The notes: a model not told the origin generated them from the letters alone. A DNA stretch of 64,000 nucleotides from Pandoraea terrae (GCF_902459695.1 NZ_CABPRZ010000002.1:1-64000); one strand, 5' to 3'; counted from the first letter of the stretch, positions 36,241-45,939 are shown. Translations and numbers: made by a program.

Positions 36241-37248
36241 ATGAAGAACACCCAAGATACGCCTGACCCGGCCGCCGCGACGGCAGATACGGGGAGTGCG
36301 AGCGATACGCTCGATACGCTCGATGCGCACGGCAACCGGCGGCGGCGGGTGCTCGGCTGCATGGCCTGGGCCGGCGCCGGCGTGCTCTGGACGATTGACG
36401 GCGGCGTGCCGCGCGCGCTGACACTGGGCGGCAGCGCCCAGGCGGCGGAGCGTGAGACGCAGGCGCTGCGCTTTGTGCAGATCAGCGACAGCCACATCGG
36501 CTTCAACAAGGCGGCCAATCCCGACCCCGCGAGCACGCTGCAGTCCGCCATCGACAAGATCAAGGCAGCGCCGCAACGGCCGGCCTTCCTGATACATACC
36601 GGCGATGTCAGCCATCTCTCCAAACCCGCCGAATTCGACACCGCCGACCAGATCGTGCGTGGCGCCGGCCTGCAAACGTTCTACGTGCCCGGCGAGCACG
36701 ATGTCGTCGGCGATGACGGCCGGGCGTTCTTTGAACGCTTCTCCAAGAACTCCGGCGGCCGGGGCTGGTACAGCTTCGATCAGAACGGCGTGCACTTCAT
36801 CGGGTTGGTGAATGTGCTCAACCTGAAAGGTGGCGGTCTCGGCGTTCTCGGCGAGGAACAGCTCGCATGGTTGGCGCAGGACCTGCGCGGCCGGGGCGAC
36901 AGCACCCCCATCGTCGTCTTTACGCACATGCCGATGTGGCTGCTCTACCCCGAATGGGGTTGGGGAACGGACGACAGCGCGCAGGCATTGGCCATGATGA
37001 AGCGCTTCGGTTCCGTCACCGTCCTGAACGGACATATCCATCAGGTGATCCAGAAAGTGGAGGGTAACGTCAGCATCCAGACGGCCATGTCGACCGCCTA
37101 TCCCCAACCCGCGCCTGGCGAGGGGCCCGGACCGGGGCCGTTGAAGGTGCCGGCGGAGCGCTTGCGCGCAATGCTCGGTGTGCGCTCCATCAGCTTTACG
37201 CCGGGACACGCGAAACCCGGCCTCGTCGATTCGACACTCGATACGTAA
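36241..37248 (+). CDS. Exported metallophosphoesterase
   Basis: 335 aa. The N-terminus has NRRRRVLGCMAWAGAG, a likely twin-arginine signal. Calcineurin-like metal-binding motifs: QISDSHIGF (D-x-H), HTGDVSHL (GD), VPGEHD (in place of the usual GNHD), FTHMPMW and LNGHIHQ (GHxH). The start at 36241 is chosen because GGAGG sits at 36231-36236, although an in-frame ATG exists at 36229. First gene of an operon with a cupredoxin, an ECF sigma factor and an anti-sigma factor, a combination seen in many proteobacteria and linked to envelope or metal stress. Confidence 0.88.
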   Translation: MKNTQDTPDPAAATADTGSASDTLDTLDAHGNRRRRVLGCMAWAGAGVLWTIDGGVPRALTLGGSAQAAERETQALRFVQISDSHIGFNKAANPDPASTLQSAIDKIKAAPQRPAFLIHTGDVSHLSKPAEFDTADQIVRGAGLQTFYVPGEHDVVGDDGRAFFERFSKNSGGRGWYSFDQNGVHFIGLVNVLNLKGGGLGVLGEEQLAWLAQDLRGRGDSTPIVVFTHMPMWLLYPEWGWGTDDSAQALAMMKRFGSVTVLNGHIHQVIQKVEGNVSIQTAMSTAYPQPAPGEGPGPGPLKVPAERLRAMLGVRSISFTPGHAKPGLVDSTLDT

Positions 37249-37277
37249 GCCCGCCGTCAACCGCCTGGAGAACCGCT

Positions 37278-37646
37278 ATGTCCACTCCCGTGAAGCATGC
37301 ATTGCAATGGCTCGGCCGGCTCTTGCTGGTGACGGCCCTCACGTCTCCTTTTGCCGCCGTTGTGGCCGCAGCGGGGGCGACGCCGCCGCCCGGCGCCAAC
37401 GCGGTGAGGATCGACAACTTCAGTTTCAGCCCGCAAACGTTGACTGTCGCGGCGGGGACCACGGTGACGTGGGTCAATTACGACGATTCCCCGCATACCG
37501 TCACCAGCGACGCCAACCCGCACCTGTTCAATTCCCCGGCGATGGATACCGACGACAAGTTCTCGCATACGTTCACGACCCCCGGCACCTATAAATACTT
37601 CTGCGCAATCCATCCGCACATGGTCGGCGTAGTCGTGGTCAAATAG
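37278..37646 (+). CDS. Cupredoxin (amicyanin/plastocyanin-like)
   Basis: 122 aa. Signal peptide (residues 1-33), then a small beta-sandwich with a full type-1 copper site: His in DDSPHTVTS, and Cys, His and Met in YFCAIHPHMVG. Periplasmic electron carrier or copper-binding protein. 29 bp after the metallophosphoesterase and 9 bp before the ECF sigma gene, so co-transcribed. Confidence 0.92.
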   Translation: MSTPVKHALQWLGRLLLVTALTSPFAAVVAAAGATPPPGANAVRIDNFSFSPQTLTVAAGTTVTWVNYDDSPHTVTSDANPHLFNSPAMDTDDKFSHTFTTPGTYKYFCAIHPHMVGVVVVK

Positions 37647-37655
37647 CTCTGGCGC

Positions 37656-38315
37656 ATGTGCGCAAATGCGGAAAACAACGTGATCCCGACTGAGAAATCT
37701 GCACGTTTCGAAGCGCTTGCGTTGCCGCACCTGGACGCAGCGTACAACCTGGCACGCTGGCTGACGGGCAGCGCGGGCGATGCCGACGACGTCGTTCAGG
37801 ACGCCTATTTGCGCGCGTTCCGGTTCTTCGACAGGTTCGAGGGCGACAACGCGCGCGCCTGGCTGCTGGCGATCGTCAGGAACACGTGGTTCACTGAATG
37901 GCGCAGGCGGGCCGACGCGGCGGACGCCACGCCCTACGACGAAACGCTGCACGGTGACGAGCGCCTGCCGGGCTGGGACGACGAGTCGGGCAACGACCCG
38001 GAAACGCTGGCGGTGCAGCGCGACGAAATCGAACTCGTGCATCGCGCGCTTGAAGCGTTGCCTGTCGCGTATCGCGAAGTGCTGGTGCTGCGCGAATTGG
38101 AGGACATGAGTTATCGCGACATCGTGACGGTTGTGGGCGTGCCGATCGGCACCGTGATGTCGCGGCTCTCGCGCGGACGCCGCCTGCTCGGTGCGGCCGT
38201 GCGTGCCGCGCAAGCGTCGCGGGATACGCCGGCCGAAGCGTCGCCGGTTCAGGGCAAGCCGGCCGGCCGCCTCACCAGCGTGCCTTCGTCCGGGCCACCC
38301 AAGGGAGTTGAATGA
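37656..38315 (+). CDS. ECF RNA polymerase sigma factor
   Basis: 219 aa. Region 2 (GDADDVVQDAYLRAFRFFDR with NTWFTEWRRR) and region 4 (YREVLVLRELEDMSYRDIV then GTVMSRLSRGRRLL) are clear; regions 1 and 3 are lacking, as in ECF factors. About 40 extra residues rich in Pro and Ala follow region 4. ATGA overlap with the anti-sigma gene (38312-38315). Probably drives its own operon from the GGAATA-type promoter at 36141. Confidence 0.93.
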   Translation: MCANAENNVIPTEKSARFEALALPHLDAAYNLARWLTGSAGDADDVVQDAYLRAFRFFDRFEGDNARAWLLAIVRNTWFTEWRRRADAADATPYDETLHGDERLPGWDDESGNDPETLAVQRDEIELVHRALEALPVAYREVLVLRELEDMSYRDIVTVVGVPIGTVMSRLSRGRRLLGAAVRAAQASRDTPAEASPVQGKPAGRLTSVPSSGPPKGVE

Positions 38316-38971
38316 TGGAAAAGCCGGAAACCTCCAGCACGTTGGTCAGCATGCTGCGCGATGGATCGCTCTGCCATCGCGCGCCGGCACACCTGCGTGA
38401 GCGTGTCCTGGCGGATATCCCGCGCGGGGTGCCGCGCCGGGCCGTGTTTGTGTGGGGCGGCGCCGCTGCCGGGGGCGTGCGCGCATGGATTCAGGGCGGA
38501 CTCGCGGGCCTTGCGGTCTGCGCGGTGGCGTTGGGCACTGCGGTCCTGATTCAGCGGCCCGCAGCGACGGGGACGATCGCGCAGGAGGTCGTGTCGAGCC
38601 ACGTGCGCGCGCAACTCTCGCAGCATCCCATCGATATCATCTCGACCGACCAGCACACGGTGAAGCCGTGGTTCAATGGCAAGATCGACTACGCGCCGCC
38701 GGTCGTCGATTTCGCCGAGAAGGGTTTTCCGCTGGTGGGCGGGCGCATCGATTATCTGGACCATCGCGCGGTCGCCGTACTGATTTATCACTATCAGCAG
38801 CATCCCATCGATGTCTATGTTTACCCTGATCGCCGTAATTCCGCGGCGCCGGTGGCGTTGTCCTCGGACGGCTATTCGATCGCTCACTGGCAACGCGACG
38901 GCATGACCTATTGGGCGATCACCGACGCCTCGCCCGAGTTCCTGAAGGCGTTTGAACAGGCGGCGAAGTAG
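38312..38971 (+). CDS. Transmembrane anti-sigma factor
   Basis: 219 aa. A short cytoplasmic N-terminus (residues 1-54), one TM helix (about 58-78: GLAGLAVCAVALGTAVLI) and a periplasmic domain of about 140 residues (for example GGRIDYLDHRAVAVLIYHYQ), the layout of anti-sigma factors paired with this ECF/cupredoxin cluster. The HxxxCxxC zinc motif of many anti-sigma factors is absent from the N-terminus, which is shorter than usual. Translationally coupled to the sigma gene. Confidence 0.85.
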   Translation: MMEKPETSSTLVSMLRDGSLCHRAPAHLRERVLADIPRGVPRRAVFVWGGAAAGGVRAWIQGGLAGLAVCAVALGTAVLIQRPAATGTIAQEVVSSHVRAQLSQHPIDIISTDQHTVKPWFNGKIDYAPPVVDFAEKGFPLVGGRIDYLDHRAVAVLIYHYQQHPIDVYVYPDRRNSAAPVALSSDGYSIAHWQRDGMTYWAITDASPEFLKAFEQAAK

Positions 38972-39147
38972 GGCTGTTGCACGCCGGCCCGCCAGCCCGA
39001 CGCTTTGACAGCCTGCGCCACGCCATCCATGTATCCCGCGTAATGCAAATGGAGGTTGAAGTTTGCCTGTGCAGCCGCGAGGATGGGCGGTAACGCGTCG
39101 AGCGGCGCGCGTCCGTCATCAAAAATCAAAAGGTGGGAGATATCCTC

Positions 39148-40665
39148 ATGGGAACTTGGCATCGGCGTGTGGCCATCGCCGTCCTGGCACTTGCAACCGT
39201 TGCGGTCACCGGCGCGGAACGTGCGTCGCCGCCTGCGCCCGAGTCGTTGCCGGCGTCCGGCATCAGTGCATCGCTTTCGACGGGCGAGCTGCGCAATCTT
39301 GTCAAGACCGCCTATTTCTGGGGGCTGTCGCAAGTCGGCTTCTATGAACTGCGCTATGTGTTTACGCAGGACGCGCGCATGCCGGCCTACCGAGGCATCA
39401 ACCGGCTGGCGCAGAACCGGCAACTGCTGACTGCGAAAGACCGCTACGCCACCACGCCGAACGCCTCCACGCTGTATTCCGGCGGCTTTTTCGACGTGTC
39501 GCGGCAACCGATGGTCGTCATGACGCCCAAGGTCGACGATGGCAGGTACTGGAGCATTCAGGCACTGGACCCGTACGCCGAATGGTTCATCGTGGCGGGC
39601 AGTCAATTCACGGAAAACAAGCCGCAGCACTACCTCGTCATCGGGCCGAACTGGCATGGCCGCTTGCCGCCGGGCTTCAATGCGAACCAGGTCATTCGCG
39701 CGCGCTCCGACACCTTCTCGATCGTCGCGCGGATTGGCCTGAGGACGCGGGACAGTGCCGACTTTGCGTCGGCTCACCGGTTGATGGACGGCATCACGAT
39801 GGTGCCCCTGGACATGTGGCAGCAACATGGCGAGCAACGGATTGCGCTGGACGCGCAGCCCAAGGTCTCTGCCAACTACCGTTCATTCCCGCGAATGTCG
39901 CAGATCCAGGACATCATGCATCAGATGACGGTCGAGGATTACCTGCAACTGGTGAGCCTGGTGATCAATGATCCGTCGATCACCAAGCGCGCAGATTCGG
40001 CCAAGGAGAAGGAAGCGCTGCAACAGCTGGCGCGCCTCGGCCTGCGTGAGGGTGTCATGTTCGACCCGGCCAGCATGACCGAAGCACAGCGCACCGCCGC
40101 GGCGTCGGCCTTCCAGGAGGCGCGGCAAGAGGGGCGAAAGGCATTTGAAGCGGCCCAGGTCGACATGAATGGCTGGAAACTGCAGACCAGTTTGTCCTAT
40201 GACATCAACGACTATCGGGTACGCGCCGGGGCGGCCGACTACGCCTGGGGAAGTCCGGTGCCGTACCAGTCGCACACGATCGCCTTCGGGTTGACCGATT
40301 CGAAAGGCAGGCCGCTCGATGCCGCCCACAAATACACGCTGACGTTCGACGTCAAGCAACTGCCGCCGGTCACCGAATTCTGGGAATTGCCGGTGTACGA
40401 TGACGACGGTTATTTCGTGGACAATCCGATCAATCGCTACAGCGCTACGAGCGGTTTGTTCGACGCCGGCGCCTATCAGGTGGAAGACGGCAAGCTGACG
40501 TTCTATCTGCAAAACGAGCCGCCCAAGGGGCAGGCCCAGGGGCGTAACTGGTTGCCCACGCCCAAGGCAGGCGCCTTCCGGTTGGCTGCGCGATTCTACG
40601 GGCCAACCTCGCCGCTGGTCGACGGCGGTTATCCGATGCCTCGTATCGTTCGCGTGGACGAATGA
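39148..40665 (+). CDS. DUF1254/DUF1214 domain protein
   Basis: 505 aa. Signal peptide (residues 1-24), N-terminal DUF1254 region (about 45-180; ASTLYSGGFFDVSRQPMVVM) and C-terminal DUF1214 region (about 380-500; FWELPVYDDDGYFVDNPINR). Function unknown; homologues are exported and often lie near transport or stress genes. The ATG at 39148 has AGGTGGGAGA upstream; a GTG at 39133 is in frame but lacks support. Convergent with the APC permease gene, with a 7-bp gap. Confidence 0.87.
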   Translation: MGTWHRRVAIAVLALATVAVTGAERASPPAPESLPASGISASLSTGELRNLVKTAYFWGLSQVGFYELRYVFTQDARMPAYRGINRLAQNRQLLTAKDRYATTPNASTLYSGGFFDVSRQPMVVMTPKVDDGRYWSIQALDPYAEWFIVAGSQFTENKPQHYLVIGPNWHGRLPPGFNANQVIRARSDTFSIVARIGLRTRDSADFASAHRLMDGITMVPLDMWQQHGEQRIALDAQPKVSANYRSFPRMSQIQDIMHQMTVEDYLQLVSLVINDPSITKRADSAKEKEALQQLARLGLREGVMFDPASMTEAQRTAAASAFQEARQEGRKAFEAAQVDMNGWKLQTSLSYDINDYRVRAGAADYAWGSPVPYQSHTIAFGLTDSKGRPLDAAHKYTLTFDVKQLPPVTEFWELPVYDDDGYFVDNPINRYSATSGLFDAGAYQVEDGKLTFYLQNEPPKGQAQGRNWLPTPKAGAFRLAARFYGPTSPLVDGGYPMPRIVRVDE

Positions 40666-40672
40666 AGGCGGA

Positions 40673-42046
40673 TCACGCGTGCTGCCGAAGCGCCTTGCGG
40701 CGGTTCAGCAGCAACGGCACCGCACCGGCCGCAATACCGCCCAACCCGACGACGTTGGTGGTCAGGTCGAATGTGGGGACGCTGTAAATGGCGATGAACC
40801 ACAGGAAGACAGCGCTCAAGACCGGCCACAGCATCAGGACCACCATGTTGAAGGGCGACTTGAGCGCATCGCGCCGGAAATGCCACGCGCAGGCAAAACC
40901 CGCCAATCCATAGTAGAAGGCGACTTGAAAGCCAATCGCGTTAACGGAGTCCTTGATGATTTCGTTGACGCTGGAAAAGTATGACGACAGGAACAGGAAG
41001 ACCAGCCCCAACGAGGTAATCACGGCCGTCGCGATCCAGGGGGTTTGCCAAGTCTTGTGCAGTACCGCGTAGCGGGGATGGAGGGTGCCGTCACGCCCTT
41101 TGGCGTACATGGTACGGGTGAACTGCAGGATCGAGGTCTCCAGGGTGCCGACGGTGCTCAGCATGACCGCGATAATGGCCACGTAGCTCCACGGCTTTGG
41201 AAACAGCTTGTTGGCGACGGCAAAGACCACGTTCGTGCTCGATTGCTGGATCTCCTGATCGGTGAGCACGAGCAGGGTGACAGCCGCAAATCCCATGAAC
41301 AGCGCGAGCACGATCAGCATCGCCAGCAGTGCGCCAAGGCCCGGCGCGCGCGCGGAATCTCGCGTTTCCTCATTCAGGTTGACGGTCACGTCCCATCCCC
41401 AGAAAAAGAACAGCGCAGTGAGCGCGCCGGTGGCGAATAGCTGCGGCGTGAAGCTGGCCGGTGAGAACAAGGCCAGCGAGAAGGCATGGGCAGGATGGGC
41501 GCCGTACTTGATGAACGCGACAAGGACCACGGCGACCAGGACGGCCACTTCGATACCGGTCATCACGATCTGCGAGTAGCTGGTCGGTTTGATGCCTTTG
41601 ACAATGACCGCGCTGACCAGCAGCAGCCAGCCGGCCGCGACGGCCGTGACGGCCGTGGGCTCGCTGGCGAGCTCGGGACTGAACAATGTCAGCGTCGCGG
41701 TAGCCGCCGGAATCGTTCCCGAAACCATGAAGACGGCCGAGGCCACCAGCAGCGCCCATCCGGCCAGGAAGCCAAGCACGGGATGAAAGATGGCGCCCAC
41801 CCACGCATAGGACGCGCCGGCGTTCGGGTTCAGGCGGTTCAGATGCATGTAGGCGAAGGTCACGCCGAACATGATCAGGCCGCAGTACAACAGACTGGCC
41901 GGCGACAGGTTTCCGACCGCGGCAATCAACGTCGCGGTGGTCGCCGCAATACTGAAGGCGGGCGCGGTGCCCGCCACCCCCATGATGACCGATTCGCTGA
42001 GTCCGAGTGCACCCGATTTGAGTCCCGTTTGGACATTCGTTTTCAT
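40673..42046 (-). CDS. APC-family amino acid permease
   Basis: 457 aa, about 12 TM helices. The N-terminal GVAGTAPAFSIAATTATL and NLNEETRDSARAPG segments are typical of amino acid-polyamine-organocation permeases. The start at 42046 is preceded by GGGAGC on its strand. Last gene of a minus-strand run with the ABC transporter genes, separated from them by the small lipoprotein gene. The substrate is not clear; amino acid or amine import is likely. Confidence 0.88.
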   Translation of the reverse strand: MKTNVQTGLKSGALGLSESVIMGVAGTAPAFSIAATTATLIAAVGNLSPASLLYCGLIMFGVTFAYMHLNRLNPNAGASYAWVGAIFHPVLGFLAGWALLVASAVFMVSGTIPAATATLTLFSPELASEPTAVTAVAAGWLLLVSAVIVKGIKPTSYSQIVMTGIEVAVLVAVVLVAFIKYGAHPAHAFSLALFSPASFTPQLFATGALTALFFFWGWDVTVNLNEETRDSARAPGLGALLAMLIVLALFMGFAAVTLLVLTDQEIQQSSTNVVFAVANKLFPKPWSYVAIIAVMLSTVGTLETSILQFTRTMYAKGRDGTLHPRYAVLHKTWQTPWIATAVITSLGLVFLFLSSYFSSVNEIIKDSVNAIGFQVAFYYGLAGFACAWHFRRDALKSPFNMVVLMLWPVLSAVFLWFIAIYSVPTFDLTTNVVGLGGIAAGAVPLLLNRRKALRQHA

Positions 42047-42126
42047 AGTGGCCGCTCCCAGGTCGGCAGCAATGCGGTCATTTGGGGCGGGGCTCGGTAC
42101 GAAGCCCGCGGTGCGCTCATGATACT

Positions 42127-42327
42127 TTATGGCGAGAGCCGCTGCATTTCCAGATCGCGTTGCTGTTGCAAAATTGCCGCTGCGTGCAGCACCTCGGCGG
42201 GCGCGCCGGCGTCGTTGCGGCTCATGGGCGGCGGCGGGGCGCCGGGTCCGTTGCGGGTGACTGTGCATCCAGCCAGCAAAATGGCCGCCAGGGCGGCGGC
42301 CGTGATCGCGCAGGGTTCTTGACGCAT
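42127..42327 (-). CDS. Small outer-membrane-type lipoprotein
   Basis: 66 aa. A signal peptide ends in the lipobox LLAGC (Cys about 21), followed by a Pro/Ala-rich segment and a short helix (AEVLHAAAILQQQRDLEMQ). AGGAGGT lies upstream in a good position. Not recognised. Sits 66 bp after livF and may be co-transcribed. Confidence 0.65.
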   Translation of the reverse strand: MRQEPCAITAAALAAILLAGCTVTRNGPGAPPPPMSRNDAGAPAEVLHAAAILQQQRDLEMQRLSP

Positions 42328-42393
42328 TATTTTGACCTCCTGCGAGGTCCCCTCAGCGCGGCCTGGATGGTCGCGCTGTGCAACCTCACAGGG

Positions 42394-43113
42394 TCATTGT
42401 AGTGCCTGGATCGGTTCGTCACCGGCCGCGAGGGCACGGAGCCGGCCTTTGAGTTCGCCGGCAGGGCAAGTCAGCTTGACCTGTCCGCGTTCGAGCACCA
42501 GCGCACGGTCGGCGACGGGTAGCGCGATGTCGATATGCTGCTCGACGATCACGATGGCCGTTCCGCGCGCGGCCCAGCGCTTGACGAAGTCGAGGATCGG
42601 CGGCAGCAGGGCCTGGGCCAGGCCCAGCGAAGGCTCGTCGCTCAGCAGAACCCTCGGTTGCGACACGAATGCCTGTCCGAGCGCGAGCATCTGCTGCTGG
42701 CCGCCGCTCAGGTTGCGCGCCGGCTGGTGCAGGCGTTCGTGCAGGGCGGGAAATACGGCGAACACCTCGTCGACCGCCTGCTTGAACGTGCCCTGGCCGC
42801 GGCTGACGACGGCCCCCAGGCGCAGGTTGTCCCACACGGAAATCTCGGGAAACACGCGGTGGCCGTCGAGTACCAGCCGCAGGCCGTCGCGCGCATTGTC
42901 CTCGGGCGGGCGGCCGCCGATGTCGCGGCCGTCGAGCCGGATGGTGCCGCGTTCAGGCTTGATGAAGCCGCCTACGGTGCGCAGCAGGGTCGACTTGCCG
43001 GCGCCGTTTTCGCCGGCCACCAGCAGGATCTCCCCCGGCGCCACGGACAGGTTGACGTCGCGTAGTACCGGCACATTGCCGTAGCCGGCATACAGGTTCT
43101 GGATATTAAGCAT
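42394..43113 (-). CDS. livF: Branched-chain amino acid-type ABC transporter ATPase (LivF-like)
   Basis: 239 aa. Walker A GENGAGKST, signature LSGGQQQMLALGQ, Walker B VLLSDEPSLGLA and a terminal His switch (IVEQHIDI), all in order. Start at 43113 (MLNIQNLYAGYG), overlapping the end of the LivM-LivG gene by 8 bp. Powers uptake with LivH, LivMG and the binding protein at 48909. Transporters of this HAAT class also import aromatic and other carboxylic acids, so amino acids need not be the substrate. Confidence 0.92.
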   Translation of the reverse strand: MLNIQNLYAGYGNVPVLRDVNLSVAPGEILLVAGENGAGKSTLLRTVGGFIKPERGTIRLDGRDIGGRPPEDNARDGLRLVLDGHRVFPEISVWDNLRLGAVVSRGQGTFKQAVDEVFAVFPALHERLHQPARNLSGGQQQMLALGQAFVSQPRVLLSDEPSLGLAQALLPPILDFVKRWAARGTAIVIVEQHIDIALPVADRALVLERGQVKLTCPAGELKGRLRALAAGDEPIQALQ

Positions 43114-44902
43114 GGGTGGGCTCAATGAAAAGCTTTTGCGCGACGGGGTGGGTGGCAATCTCGGCGGGCGTGCCTTGCGCCATCACCTTGCCCGCCTCGA
43201 GCACGGAGATGCGGTCGGCAATGCCCCACACGAGCTCGAGATCATGTTCGACGATGACGATGGTCATGCCCAGTTCGTCGCGCAGGCGTTGCAGCAGGAC
43301 CTTGAAATCCTCGCGCTCGCTCGGCGACAGGCCTGCGGCCGGTTCGTCGAGCAGCAGGATGTCCGCGCCCTTGAGCAATACGCGCATGACTTCGACGAGG
43401 CGGCGCTGGCCATGCGGCACCAGATCGACGCTTTGGCCATCCATGCTCGCCGCCAATGTCGCCAGGGCGGCGCCAAAGCGGCGGCTGGCGCGATGGCGCC
43501 GCGGATTCGCGTCGAGTCCGATCTCGACGTTTTCCCACAACGACATCGTGCTGAAAATGCGCGGCTTCTGAAACGTGCGGCCCAGTCCGCGCCGCGCCAC
43601 CCGGGTAGGCGACAGGTGCGATACCTCGGCCCCGCCAAGGCGTACGCTGCCTGCGTCGAGCCGGCTGAATCCGGACAACACGTTCAGCAGCGACGTCTTG
43701 CCCGAACCGTTGGCGCCGACGAGACCATGGATCTCGCCCCGCTTGACGGTCAGGTCGGCATCGTCGATCGCAATCACCGAGCCGAAAGTCTTGCGGGCGC
43801 CGCGGACTTCGATCGCCGCATGCCGGGCGGGTTCGCCGTGCTGTCCCACGGTCGGCGCCAACACGCTCATGAGACCCCGGAAGTGCAGGTCCAACGGCCC
43901 GCCGGCAGCCGCGCGGCGCCGCCGCCACTTGCCGAGTGTGCCGACGACACCGTCCGGAAATGCGAGCATCACGATCAGCGCGACCAGCCCGTAGGCGAGC
44001 AGGCGGTATTGGAGCAAGTCGGCGAGCAGGGCGTTCGGGAGGAGATACAGTAGCCAGACGCCGACCACCGGCCCGAGAATCTGGCCGCGGCCGCCGACAA
44101 TCACGGCGAAGAACAGCAAGATCGACAGTTCGGCGTTGAAGGCGGTTGGACTGACGAAGCCGACGACGGGCGGGTACAGGACACCGGCTGCGCCGGTGCC
44201 CGCCGCCACGATCACGAAGGCAATGCAGCGCATGACGCCCGGCGAGATGCCGAGCGACTGGGCAGCCTCGGGACTCACGGCGGCGACCCGCAAACGCCGC
44301 CCGAAGGCGGTACGGCGAATCAGCACGTGCAGCATCATCGCGCCGCAGGCGAGAACGGCCAGCGCCAGCGACAGGGGCGAAACACCGAACACCGAGCGCG
44401 CCTGCCATGCGTCGAGCGAAAGCGTGATGCCGGTCACGCCATTGGTTTGACGGTCGAACGCCACCAGCAACTCAGGAAACACGGTGGCCGCGCTCATGGT
44501 CACGAAGCCGAGGTAGTAGCCTTGCACGCGCAAAGCCGGCAATGCGTAGAGCAGACCCGCCATGATGGCCGCGCCGACGCCCAAAGATGCGCCGAGCGCA
44601 TATGACTGGCCGTGCATGCCGACCGCAATGGCCGTGACGTAGCCGGCCACGCCGAAGATCGCGCCCTGGCCGAACGAGGTCTGGCCGCCGTCGTGCAGCA
44701 GCAGGTTCTGGAACACCGCGGCGGCAATCAGGAGATTGACCATGCGGAAACTGTGGGTCCAGTACGCGTTGCCGAGCCAGTCCGGCACCAGCACGGAGGC
44801 GGCGACGAGCATGCAGCCGAGCGCGAGCTGAGCGGCATCGGCGGTCCAGCGGGTGCGGCGCGCACCCGCCGCGGGATCGGACGTGAGTATTTGAGTCGTC
44901 AT
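43106..44902 (-). CDS. Fused ABC transporter permease-ATPase (LivM-LivG)
   Basis: 598 aa. Residues ~20-320 form a LivM-type permease (GGQTSFGQGAIFGVAGYVTA is the conserved loop), and ~350-598 a LivG-type ATPase (Walker A GANGSGKTS, signature HGQRRLVEV, Walker B ILLLDEPAAGLSPSE). Two subunits normally encoded by separate genes are one polypeptide. Start at 44902 (MTTQILTS); upstream open frame is not homologous. Between livH (46-bp gap) and livF (overlap). Confidence 0.92.
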   Translation of the reverse strand: MTTQILTSDPAAGARRTRWTADAAQLALGCMLVAASVLVPDWLGNAYWTHSFRMVNLLIAAAVFQNLLLHDGGQTSFGQGAIFGVAGYVTAIAVGMHGQSYALGASLGVGAAIMAGLLYALPALRVQGYYLGFVTMSAATVFPELLVAFDRQTNGVTGITLSLDAWQARSVFGVSPLSLALAVLACGAMMLHVLIRRTAFGRRLRVAAVSPEAAQSLGISPGVMRCIAFVIVAAGTGAAGVLYPPVVGFVSPTAFNAELSILLFFAVIVGGRGQILGPVVGVWLLYLLPNALLADLLQYRLLAYGLVALIVMLAFPDGVVGTLGKWRRRRAAAGGPLDLHFRGLMSVLAPTVGQHGEPARHAAIEVRGARKTFGSVIAIDDADLTVKRGEIHGLVGANGSGKTSLLNVLSGFSRLDAGSVRLGGAEVSHLSPTRVARRGLGRTFQKPRIFSTMSLWENVEIGLDANPRRHRASRRFGAALATLAASMDGQSVDLVPHGQRRLVEVMRVLLKGADILLLDEPAAGLSPSEREDFKVLLQRLRDELGMTIVIVEHDLELVWGIADRISVLEAGKVMAQGTPAEIATHPVAQKLFIEPTHA

Positions 44903-44948
44903 GACAAGGATCGCGTTGTCTCGTAAGGAGGAATGCTCGGGGGCTGTG

Positions 44949-45830
44949 TCAGACGCGCCGGGCCGCCGCACGTCCGAAAATGCCTTCGGGGCGCACAAGC
45001 AGGACGCTGACCAGCAGCAGCAACGAGACCAGCGCCTGGAATTCACCGCCAATCTCGTAGGTGGCGACCATCGCCACAATGCCGACCAGCGGTCCGCCGA
45101 TCAGCGCCCCGAGATTGCTGCCCATGCCGCCCACGATGGCGGCGATGAATCCGTTCAACACATAGCGGATGCCGGTGTCGGCCGACAGCGACAGGATCGG
45201 CGCCGCCACGAAACCGGCCGAGCCGACAATCAGGCCGCTGATGCCGAACGCAAGCAATTGCAGGCGGCGCACCTTCAAGCCGGCCGCGCGCGCCGCGTCG
45301 ATGTCCTGCGAGAGCGCGCTGATCGCCAGGCCCGTGAGCGTGCGCGACAGGAACCAGCGCAATCCGGCGTACCACGCCAGGGCCAGCACGATGCAAAGCA
45401 GGTAAGGCGCCGGCGTGCGCATGCCGAACAAGGTCACGGGTTCGATCGGGCTGTGCGCGCTCGAGACCCACGGGCCCTGCGACAGCACCAGCGTCGCGCT
45501 GATGATGATCGACATCGCCATGGTCGTGATGAGCCATGAGTTCTGTTCGACCGAATGGCGCAGCGGCAGCAGGGTCAGCCATCCCTGCGCGACAAGGAAC
45601 ACCGCCAGCAGGATGGCCGCAACGCCGATCAGCAGCAGCCACACAGGCACACCCGTGACCCAGTTGGCCAGCAGGACGGCGAGAAATCCGCCGAGCACGA
45701 ACAGATTGCCCTGCGCAAAATTGAGGATGTGCGTCGCCCCGTAAACGACGTTCATGCTCATGGCGATCAAGGAGAAGATGGCGCCGAGTCCGACACCCCG
45801 TACGACGATAATGGCTAACTCGTTAAGCAT
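44949..45830 (-). CDS. livH: ABC transporter permease (LivH-like)
   Basis: 293 aa, about 8 TM helices. MNVVYGATHILNFAQGNLFV near the N-terminus and GLKVRRLQLLAFGISG in the middle are LivH-type signatures (EAA-like loop ahead of the last helices). Start at 45830 (MLNELAIIVV). Inner-membrane partner of the LivM-LivG fusion. 109 bp after the porin gene. Confidence 0.92.
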   Translation of the reverse strand: MLNELAIIVVRGVGLGAIFSLIAMSMNVVYGATHILNFAQGNLFVLGGFLAVLLANWVTGVPVWLLLIGVAAILLAVFLVAQGWLTLLPLRHSVEQNSWLITTMAMSIIISATLVLSQGPWVSSAHSPIEPVTLFGMRTPAPYLLCIVLALAWYAGLRWFLSRTLTGLAISALSQDIDAARAAGLKVRRLQLLAFGISGLIVGSAGFVAAPILSLSADTGIRYVLNGFIAAIVGGMGSNLGALIGGPLVGIVAMVATYEIGGEFQALVSLLLLVSVLLVRPEGIFGRAAARRV

Positions 45831-45939
45831 TGGTGGCTTCCTTGGAGAAATCGTGCCGGACCAGCGGCGTTGGCGGCGAAGCCGGCGGCGGGACAATGCA
45901 GCGCATCTGCAGCCCGGCCACCGGCCGCGCCGGCATCGC

